Under the pieces are notes generated by a model. That model did no database searches. It saw only the letters and a program-made list of their open reading frames with translations, and had not been told where the DNA came from. A stretch of DNA of 64,000 nt from positions 62,001 through 126,000 of the forward strand of contig JAWZYV010012241.1 in the NCBI GenBank assembly GCA_038373885.1. Direction: 5' to 3'. The position numbers and the translations under genes were made by a program. The DNA is from Cheiracanthium punctorium. Taxonomy: Eukaryota > Arthropoda > Arachnida > Araneae > Cheiracanthiidae. This document shows, in pieces, positions 59,501 through 64,000 of the stretch (the stretch's first letter is position 1; every line of letters begins with the position of its first letter).

Positions 59501-59502
59501 AG
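38551..59502 (+). CDS. SCAP gene, 5' two-fifths, 12 coding exons (partial)
   Basis: SCAP is the polytopic ER protein that binds SREBP and escorts it to the Golgi when sterol is low. Twelve exons with GT-AG boundaries join in frame to 495 complete codons. Recognised regions: TM1 at residues 33-50; a first luminal loop ([31 protein letters not shown]) with an NVT sequon at 275-277; and a sterol-sensing domain at about 298-460. The latter includes YIYF (312-315, equivalent of human Tyr298), [24 protein letters not shown] and GLLTDFFLQ with Asp442 (human Asp443). MEITDL (461-466) stands at the COPII-binding MELADL position. The remaining TM helices and WD40 repeats must lie beyond the window. The start is the ATG at 38576; the preceding 25 bases follow an acceptor, implying an upstream untranslated exon. 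Intron sizes range from 128 bp to about 4.1 kb. Confidence 0.95.
38576..38718 (+). CDS. SCAP coding exon 1
   Basis: Residues 1-47 plus two bases. The acceptor TTCTTCTTTTTATAG ends at 38550, so the exon begins with 25 untranslated bases. The donor is TTG then [23 protein letters not shown] matches the SCAP N-terminus just before and into TM1. An in-frame ATG at 38468 lies upstream of the acceptor and is intronic. Confidence 0.92.
38978..39240 (-). pseudogene. Tc1/mariner-like transposase C-terminal fragment in SCAP intron 1
   Basis: The minus-strand frame reads [15 protein letters not shown], then [17 protein letters not shown] and [11 protein letters not shown]. This matches the PDLxPLDYFLWGYVK...I..A...GGH...IIF end of arthropod mariner-like transposases. 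The catalytic DDE core and the N-terminus are absent. Confidence 0.6.
39587..39716 (+). CDS. SCAP coding exon 2
   Basis: Residues 48-91. Acceptor TTTTCAG, donor TGG then GTGAGT. The codon for Cys48 is split with exon 1. [11 protein letters not shown] continues TM1; the rest is the variable luminal segment up to GPRW. Confidence 0.92.
40303..40470 (+). pseudogene. Possible transposon-derived coding fragment in SCAP intron 2
   Basis: The frame includes [18 protein letters not shown] and [10 protein letters not shown], with coding-like periodicity that degrades into stop codons upstream (40090-40300). It resembles coding debris of a transposon or processed gene, but no family was recognised. 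Confidence 0.25.
40530..41511 (-). pseudogene. Degraded hAT-like transposase remnant in SCAP intron 2
   Basis: Minus-strand frames 41511-41248, 41240-41007 and 41061-40720 form a broken coding region. The last contains [20 protein letters not shown] and AEFLVRQH, reminiscent of the C-terminal segment of hAT-type or related transposases. Beyond it, at 40530-40640, are repeated AAGTCACTATTTT motifs (minus strand) typical of subterminal transposon repeats. Frameshifts and stops show that it is inactive. Confidence 0.4.
41512..43054. other. SCAP intron 2, remainder
   Basis: AT-rich intron sequence with no recognised gene or bounded repeat. Confidence 0.6.
43055..43212 (+). CDS. SCAP coding exon 3
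   Basis: Residues 92-143 plus two bases. Acceptor TTATTTTAG, donor GG then [24 protein letters not shown] and [11 protein letters not shown] match the conserved luminal loop 1 of SCAP. Confidence 0.93.
43341..43478 (+). CDS. SCAP coding exon 4
   Basis: Residues 144-189 plus two bases. The preceding intron is only 128 bp. Acceptor TTGTTACAG, donor AG then [14 protein letters not shown] and [13 protein letters not shown] match loop 1. Confidence 0.93.
44435..44511 (+). CDS. SCAP coding exon 5
   Basis: Residues 190-215 plus one base. Acceptor ATTTTTTCAG. The donor G then GTGTGT was chosen because it keeps frame with exon 6 (split Glu codon). [12 protein letters not shown] matches SCAP FHxDPDIIxTI. 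Confidence 0.9.
45490..45604 (+). CDS. SCAP coding exon 6
   Basis: Residues 216-253 plus two bases. Acceptor TATTTTGCAG, donor AA then [19 protein letters not shown] and [14 protein letters not shown] match the loop 1 segment before the SSD. Confidence 0.93.
46175..46365 (+). CDS. SCAP coding exon 7
   Basis: Residues 254-317 plus one base. Acceptor AATTATAG, donor GTGT then GTAAGT. It carries the NVT glycosylation sequon (275-277) and the first SSD helix [19 protein letters not shown], including the sterol-response tyrosine in YIYF. Confidence 0.94.
46846..47279. mobile_element. Tc1/mariner-type MITE in SCAP intron 7
   Basis: Ends TACTCGGGGCACACC and complement TACTCGGGGCAAACC, with TA at both flanks. 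CCTGATAA/TTATCAGG is also complementary just inside. About 434 bp, non-coding. Confidence 0.7.
47690..48833. mobile_element. hAT-type element, CAGGGTTCAxAC end, older copy
   Basis: The left part shares ACTCAGGGAATTCTCATGG and the right part shares ACTGGAAAACT through GAGTGTGAACCCTG with the element at 56893-57520, in the same order. The interior is longer here and diverged. The target duplication was not resolved. Confidence 0.5.
48929..49055 (+). CDS. SCAP coding exon 8
   Basis: Residues 318-359 plus two bases. Acceptor CACCTTTAG, donor AG then [24 protein letters not shown] and SLLMSVGLC form the second SSD helix. Confidence 0.94.
49056..50139. other. SCAP intron 8, left part
   Basis: AT-rich with homopolymer runs at 49955 and 50093. 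It contains a perfect hairpin at 49997-50027 and no coding sequence. Confidence 0.6.
49997..50027. repeat. Perfect 13-bp-stem hairpin
   Basis: GCGAGTGGTCAAC, a 5-nt loop TTACT, then GTTGACCACTCGC. It lies in SCAP intron 8 in otherwise AT-rich sequence. Confidence 0.9.
50140..50882. mobile_element. hAT-like MITE with CATACCTGCCAAC ends, 743 bp
   Basis: Left CATACCTGCCAACTGCTCC and right complement CATACCTGCCAACAT. CTTCCGGAG and CTCCGGATA occur just inside. The flanking TTAGATA is duplicated (50133-50139 and 50883-50889). AT-rich, non-coding interior. Confidence 0.75.
51278..51390 (+). CDS. SCAP coding exon 9
   Basis: Residues 360-397 plus one base. Acceptor TTTTCCCCTAG, donor AAG then [26 protein letters not shown] then SVVSTP is the signature third SSD helix. 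Confidence 0.95.
51391..52454. other. SCAP intron 9, left part
   Basis: AT-rich. A GGGTGACACC-like relic (GGGGGGTGCGGACC and TTGACACCCC) lies at 52145-52180, with related fragments near 47520 and 53330. No gene. Confidence 0.5.
52455..52702. mobile_element. hAT-type MITE, CAGTAGCGGAT family, copy 1
   Basis: Ends CAGTAGCGGATTCAGG and CTGGATCCGCCACTG. A perfect 8-bp target duplication ATTTCATC lies at 52447-52454 and 52703-52710. The interior has GGGGCTAGGGGGCTTCAGCC near the left and AGCCCCTCCCAAAA repeats. Confidence 0.9.
52809..53059. mobile_element. hAT-type MITE, CAGTAGCGGAT family, copy 2
   Basis: Same ends and orientation as copy 1, 106 bp downstream. The target duplication is AAATGAGG (52801-52808) against GAATGAGG (53060-53067), 7 of 8. 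The differing flanks show an independent insertion, not a tandem duplication. Confidence 0.85.
53068..55470. other. SCAP intron 9, right part
   Basis: AT-rich intron with C and G runs (54830, 55030, 55370) and a GGTGACACCA-containing relic near 53370. No coding sequence was recognised. Confidence 0.5.
55471..55565 (+). CDS. SCAP coding exon 10
   Basis: Residues 398-429. The acceptor follows a long T tract ending TCCTTTTCAG; the donor is CAG then [25 protein letters not shown] and FLTFVPKIQ match the fourth SSD helix. Confidence 0.94.
55705..56879. mobile_element. Foldback mariner-type element, 1175 bp, with about 385-bp inverted arms
   Basis: TA at 55703-55704 and 56880-56881. Ends CAGGGTGTCCAGCC and complement CAGGTTCTCCAGCC. 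Arms 55705-56090 and 56495-56879 are near-identical complements, an unusually long terminal inversion for this superfamily. The unique 400-bp centre starts a transposase frame on the + strand (56397) that runs into the right arm, so the arms include coding sequence. It lies in SCAP intron 10. Confidence 0.85.
56397..56555 (+). pseudogene. Transposase N-terminus inside the foldback element
   Basis: A 52-codon frame begins [18 protein letters not shown], then REAARLYA. This matches the N-terminal helix-turn-helix (DUF4817-like) of arthropod mariner-like transposases. It is followed by [16 protein letters not shown] and a stop inside the right inverted arm. The DDE catalytic region is deleted, so it is not active. 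Confidence 0.7.
56893..57520. mobile_element. hAT-type element, CAGGGTTCAxAC end, younger copy
   Basis: The left end CAGGGAAACCTGGAAAACTC and right end, complement of GAGTATGAACCCTG, share GGAAAACTCxGGGAATT blocks. It is homologous to both ends of 47690-48833. Non-coding. The flanks are AT-rich and no clear duplication was seen. Confidence 0.55.
57521..58145. other. SCAP intron 10, remainder
   Basis: AT-rich with no recognised feature before exon 11. Confidence 0.6.
58146..58244 (+). CDS. SCAP coding exon 11
   Basis: Residues 430-462, both boundaries between codons. Acceptor TTTTTTAG, donor GAA then [23 protein letters not shown] contains Asp442, equivalent of human Asp443 whose change gives sterol resistance. 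The exon ends DIRRME, the first two residues of the COPII-binding hexapeptide. Confidence 0.95.
58793..58969. mobile_element. hAT-type MITE, CAGxGCCTxATTAT family, in SCAP intron 11
   Basis: Ends CAGAGCCTGATTATG and the complement of CGATAATAAGGCTCTG. The target duplication is TGTGTTCT (58785-58792) against TGTATTCT (58970-58977), 7 of 8. It is inverted relative to 17634-17828. Confidence 0.8.
59402..59502 (+). CDS. SCAP coding exon 12
   Basis: Residues 463-495 plus two bases. Acceptor CATTTTATAG, donor AG then GTATGT. It begins ITDLQRN, completing MEITDL, and continues into a polar loop rich in N, E, K and P. Confidence 0.85.
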
Positions 59503-61794
59503 GTATGTAACTGTTTTAACAAAATATAGTTTTGAATTCATGTGCCATAATGGGAGTTCGCAGTCTGCAGCACTTGTGTCAGGCCCATAACCAGAGGAGG
59601 AGGGGTAACTCTAGTCTTGAATTACTTACTTTATTGTACTTAATAAATAGTCATCTGCCAATATACCAAAGATTTTGAGGAGTGTTTAATCACCTAAATC
59701 TCCCCCTCCTCCTTTAGCTACAGTCCTAACTTGTAACCCATTACAGATTGTAGCACTAACTACTTATGCAATCTAATAACATCTTGCTTTTGCTTCCTAA
59801 GTACTAAAAATTTTCCAAATGTCATGTTTTAAAAGGAATATTATTAAAATAGATTATATTAAAAAAGAAATATTATAATATTTATTAATATAATACCAAA
59901 AGTGAATAAGAAATATGAGAATGAAAATTTACATTCAACAAAAAGTAAAATAAAGTTCAGCATTAAACTTCTAACATGTTTAATTTTATTTATTTAATCT
60001 TTTTTTTTTTTTTTTTTTTTTTTCAAATCTCAGTAGTAAAATTTATGATTTAATCACTATTATTTAATTTTTGCATTTGTTAGACAGATACATTGAAGTC
60101 TTTGCACCAAGCAAGCATTTCTTATGATATCAAGAATCAAACAATTTAAAAGTGCATGTGCCTGAATACTTAGTCAGTAGTACTGGTGCATACACATAAT
60201 TTTCATTCCACTTCTTATCAAAATTTCCCAAAAGAAGATTAGACCCTAAGATCAAATCTTTTCAGATTTGGTCTTTTCATTATAGATTTATTTATATATG
60301 AGTTCTTGGGTATTGTTTTGTTTAGGATATAAGTTAATTTGTTTTGCAGTTAAAATTTAATGGTAAGCCTAGTTTGGCACACCAGAAAATTATCAGTGGT
60401 TAAATTTAAGCCCACACAATACTTCTCTTTTTTCAGCTGTTTCCATTCTAATCCCTAATAAGTACTCTAGCCGAATGACTACTCAAGTATTACTGAGGAT
60501 GAGCTGTTAAAGGGTTAATAATTTTATTTATGTCCCTTTAAGAAGAAAACTTTTTGAGAAGTGAACTGAATTTAGCTTCCAGGGGAGGGGGGGGGGCAGT
60601 TGATACATGTTTTCCTTACATTGTCCAAATTTTCAATTAGTTGTTCCATTGGAGAGATATTTGAATGAAAAATTTGGAATTCTTCATGTTTCTCAAAATT
60701 AGAAAAAACTAACACTGAGAAGCTTAGAATTTAGGATAATGTTGATAAATTTTAGAGCGATAAAATATCTTGTGAAGTACAATCCCCAAAACTTTGCTGC
60801 CAACTCGGATATTTTCAAGAAAATTACAATTAAGATTTGTTACATGATTATGAATGAACAGTTTCGAAAGGGGTGGTGCCATCAGATTTGAAAATAAGAT
60901 TTGTAGCCTTTCCAAGAGTACGAACTTATTAAAAATATATTGCTGGCTGCTGATTTGACTATCAAGTATTTTTAAGTGAATTCATCTAAAACAAGCAAAT
61001 TCCACTTTTTACAACTTTAAATATCTTATTAAAAATATATATATATATATACTCAAACTTATTTTATAGAAATGAGTACGATGAATGCATTAAGGGTGTA
61101 TTTCGAAAAAAAGAAACTTCATTTTTAGTCTTGGTACACAAATTTAAATAAACTAATAGCACCATGGTCTCCAAAAGATTCCAGATGATTCTTCATAAGT
61201 TACTTTACACACTGCGATAAGCGAAAAAGCTGTGGCTTTTGTTAAATTTTCAGAAAAAATTCTTAAGCATGGATCTGAGCTGCAAGATTTTTCGAAGAGT
61301 GACATGTTCTGCGAAAATTTCAGATTTTTAAGAATTTTTTCTAAAAGTTTTGAAACGGATACAGATCTATCATTTATTGCAGTATGTAGTACGGCTTGTA
61401 AAGAGACAGTTTAAAAATTTTGAAGTGTCTGGCATAATTAGTTTATTTGTACTTATGTACCAAAATCGCATGATTTTTTCGAGCAACACCATTAATATTT
61501 TTATTTTGGCATAAAACTATTGTGAAATCTGTGTATAATCATTGCAGCAACTAGAGTTTGTCATGGGAGCAAAACCTCAATTAGTGTGTCATCCTCCAAA
61601 AGTTTTATAATTGATTTTAGCATGAACCTCTTAGCACAGTGCCTGGTCACATGAACCATTTGCACCCCTAGTTGTGGCACTGTGTTATAATAATGCTATT
61701 TATAACATTTTTTGTCCCAAAGAAATTACTATTTTTACTAAATGTTTTTTGAACTTGTCTATATAGATTTTCTTTTCTTTCTTTTTTTTTTAAG
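59503..61794. other. SCAP intron 12, left part
   Basis: AT-rich with a long T run at 60001-60023, a G run at 60588 and a short TA run near 61036. No exon with SCAP similarity was recognised. Confidence 0.55.
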
Positions 61795-61860
61795 TTCACC
61801 TGTCTATGACAATAACTTTAATTCTTTCAAAAAAAATGATAGTATAGAGTTCAGAATTAT
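61795..61860 (+). CDS. Candidate SCAP exon 13 (weak)
   Basis: A long pyrimidine tract ending TTTTTAAG precedes an open segment that keeps the phase of exon 12 and reads SPVYDNNFNSFKK then NDSIEF. It ends at a weak donor (TTAT then GTAAAT). The corresponding SCAP loop is polar and poorly conserved, so similarity cannot confirm it. It may be chance. Confidence 0.25.
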
Positions 61861-62302
61861 GTAAATTCAAATGCCATTTGCATCAGCAAAGTAAACAAAC
61901 CAATTTTTTTTTTTTTAAAGCTTCATCTCCCTTATATGCGTAGTTATATGTATATTGTTTGTTCAAGAGTTTTGCTAAAATTTGCTCTTAATCAGATTAT
62001 GAAAGGAAAAGCATTTTAATATATGCTCAATCATGCATGTTTTGTTTCACGCCTACAGAATAAATTCACTGTCTAAGCAGGGCTTAATTTACATTTTAAC
62101 TCAGCACCTCAACTTCTCTTTTAAGAATGAGCTTTTACATATTATGAAAAACCCAGCAGAGCTCATTAACATTGCGCTCCAGAGCCCACCAGTACACTAA
62201 TTCAACATTTTTTCCCCATTTCAGTGGTCATACTAATCAAGACTCATTTTAAAGTAATTAAAAAACTTTGTAAAAAACACACATAAGAAGTAAAAGGAAA
62301 AA

Positions 62303-62346
62303 GGATACGCGTTTCGTTCAAAAATTGTTTTGAACTTCTTCAGTCC
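62303..62346 (-). ncRNA. Hammerhead-ribozyme-like motif beside a Penelope element
   Basis: Minus strand, in order: GGA (helix I); CTGAAGA, fitting the CUGANGA core; a bulged A; GTTCAAAA and TTTTGAAC forming an 8-bp helix II around CAAT; GAAA; ACGCGT, giving a two-bp helix III; A, a GUA-type cleavage triplet; then TCC pairing with GGA. Minimal type I hammerheads are known in Penelope-like elements. Departures are the bulged A after the core and the orientation opposite to the adjacent Penelope frame. Confidence 0.4.
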
Positions 62347-62654
62347 AAGCCCTTCGGCGTAAAGAACACAGGGAACTGAAAAGAGAAAAAAACAAGCAAG
62401 ATGTTGCCACAAGGGGCAAAGAAAAGTCGAACAAAACCACGGAGAGGGGAGAAAAAAATTAAAAAGGGGGATAGAAAGGAAAGGAAAGAAGCACAAAAAA
62501 TACAGAAATAAAAAAGGAATAAAGAAAAATAATAAAAAAGGGAACACACAAGTACAAACACAAACACAAAAAAGAGAAAACAGAACAAACAAACAAAAAA
62601 CAAATAGCACACGATTTTTTTTTTTTTTTTTTTTTAAACCACGAACAGGACAGC

Positions 62655-62658
<4 letters not shown>

Positions 62659-62691
<33 letters not shown>
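62659..62691. repeat. (TA)n microsatellite
   Basis: An uninterrupted TA run directly at the 5' limit of the Penelope coding frame. Confidence 0.95.
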
Positions 62692-62693
<2 letters not shown>

Positions 62694-63453
62694 TGTTAGG
62701 CCTCTTGTTCAGGACACTGTTGTTAATTTGTCTTCACATGTTTTAACTGATTCTCAGAGAGATGCTCTTAGTTTAGGTTTGAATTTTTCTCGTGTTAGTA
62801 ACGTTTCGGTTTCCAAACTTATTGCTCCTATGGAAAACTTTAAAAATAGTAAACTCTCTTCTAACCAACTTGATACTTTGCGACATCTTATTGCTAATAC
62901 TATCTCTTCAAATAATATGCATGCCAAATCTAACCTCTCTCGTTCTCAAAAAACTGCTCTCAAAGAACTTAATTCTAACCCTAATTTACTCATTACTAAA
63001 GCTGATAAAGGCGGCCAGACTGTTTTACTTGATAAATCTTCTTATGTTGATTGTATTAATAACATGCTAACCACTGGTCCATACACTAAATTAAATTCTG
63101 ATCCTACTAACAGTCACCTTTCTGAAATTAAACACACTGTGAAGTCCTCTGTAATCTTAAATGCTCAAACTAAACGTTATGTTATTCCTTCTATTGCTAA
63201 CTGTGCTCGTTTTTATGCCCTTCCTAAAATTCATAAACCTTCTCTTGCCTTTCGCCCCATTGTTTCTAACATTGGTACTGCTTCTTATAACCTTGCACGT
63301 TTCCTCTCGCATACTCTTTCACCTTTGACTGCTAGTAATACCCACACTGTTAAAAACTCTTATGATTTCGTTAACAAAGTTAAACTTCTTTCTCCTACTA
63401 ATTGTAAAATGCTTTCTCTTGATGTTAAATCTTTATTCACTAATGTTCCTATC
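62692..63453 (+). pseudogene. Penelope-like element reverse transcriptase, N-terminal part, broken by a hAT-type element
   Basis: The frame is open from the TA run through NLSSHVLTDSQRDALSLGLN, NLLITKADKGGQTVLLDKSS, FYALPKIHKP, FRPIVSNIGTASYNLARFLS and SLDVKSLFTNVPI. This is the conserved N-terminal region and early RT motifs of Penelope-like elements; SLDVxSLFTNVP is the first catalytic-Asp motif. It stops at 63453, where a hAT-type end begins, so the YVDD motif and GIY-YIG nuclease are missing here. The absence of stops over about 254 codons suggests a young copy. It lies in SCAP intron 12 on the same strand as SCAP. Confidence 0.85.
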
Positions 63454-64000
63454 CAGGGCTGGGGAGTAGCGCGCTACTTGTAGCGAAACTACAGTAGCCG
63501 CTACTTTTTTTTGTAGTTTGTAGTGTAGCGCGCTACTTTTTTTAAAAAGTAGTGTAGCGTGTAGCGCGCTACAAAAAAACAGTAGTTTGTAGCGAATTTT
63601 GGAAGCTACTTTTGCCGTGTCATCATTTCCGGCGATTGATCCCGTGGTGCAATTTCTCTCTCTTCTGACTCCAAGCATAACTAGTGCGTTTCAGTACGCT
63701 ATAATGGGAACCCAATGTATTTTTCAGAATCTTGAAGACGCACTGCGGAGAAAAGTGCCCCCACTGAGCGGTGGGCGTGCTTTTGTGGTTTCACGCGTTA
63801 TCCTTTGGCGGTGGTCATTAAAAGTCAATAAATTCTTCGACCCTTCACTGTATCCCCCCTTGTACAATGCCTTGACCATTAAAAAAAAAACCCGCTGCGT
63901 CCGGAAAAAGACGCAACTGGAAATCGGCCTTGATGCTTGAAAGACACCCAATCACTCCCCCGCCCCCCCCTCCCAGGGGACACACGCACACGAGGGGGGG
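63454..64000. mobile_element. hAT-type element, left end only (runs off the window)
   Basis: Starts CAGGGCTGGGGAGTAG, followed by repeated GTAGCGCGCTAC palindromic motifs, GTAGTTTGTAG and GCTACTTTT blocks. This is the organisation of a common hAT end type. The right end and target duplication lie outside; the left candidate target is TTCCTATC (63446-63453). No transposase was recognised in the visible part. Confidence 0.65.

Noticed and set aside
62233..62658. 141-codon minus-strand frame rich in F, C and L
   Set aside because: Composition artefact of A/G-rich sequence read on the opposite strand; no domain, and it overlaps the hammerhead-like motif and T run.

Overview
The window looks like nuclear DNA of an arthropod, most plausibly an arachnid or another chelicerate. 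It is AT-rich, has GT-AG introns, and is dominated by transposable-element debris: hAT, piggyBac-like, Tc1/mariner and pogo-type non-autonomous DNA transposons, Penelope-like retroelements, a LINE with an RNase H domain, and a miniature LTR element. The taxonomic call is inference from gene structure and repeat content; no species-specific marker was recognised.

One host gene is clear. From about 38.55 kb to 59.50 kb the + strand carries twelve coding exons of SCAP, the sterol-sensing escort protein of SREBP. All join in frame and give about 495 residues from the start codon through the sterol-sensing domain into the cytosolic loop after it. The WD40 half lies beyond the right edge. The first coding exon starts with an acceptor site, so a non-coding 5' exon and the promoter must lie further upstream. 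SCAP introns hold transposon remnants: transposase fragments, several MITEs, a foldback mariner-type element, and a Penelope element in intron 12 that is itself broken by a hAT-type element.

The left 38 kb has no convincing host gene. It contains six copies of a foldback, TTAA-flanked piggyBac-like MITE (2.9-17.5 kb), at least four layered hAT-type MITE families with exact 8-bp target duplications, a heat-shock-element/TATA/Inr promoter unit with a downstream poly(A) signal (1.6-2.1 kb), and a local duplication (24.6-25.5 and 27.8-29.2 kb). One copy of that duplication has received a 538-bp LTR-bounded miniature element whose LTRs carry tRNA-like A and B boxes.

At 33.5-38.3 kb a LINE RNase H remnant and a Penelope GIY-YIG remnant, both on the minus strand, are each interrupted by one copy of an apparently unclassified 1.0-1.2 kb element. 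Its termini begin GG and end CC, it makes 8-bp target duplications, it has 75-bp internal tandem repeats and a subterminal hairpin. This element, the miniature LTR element, and a hammerhead-like motif beside the Penelope copy at 62.3 kb are the best candidates for something undescribed.

No rRNA gene, functional tRNA gene or CRISPR array was found.
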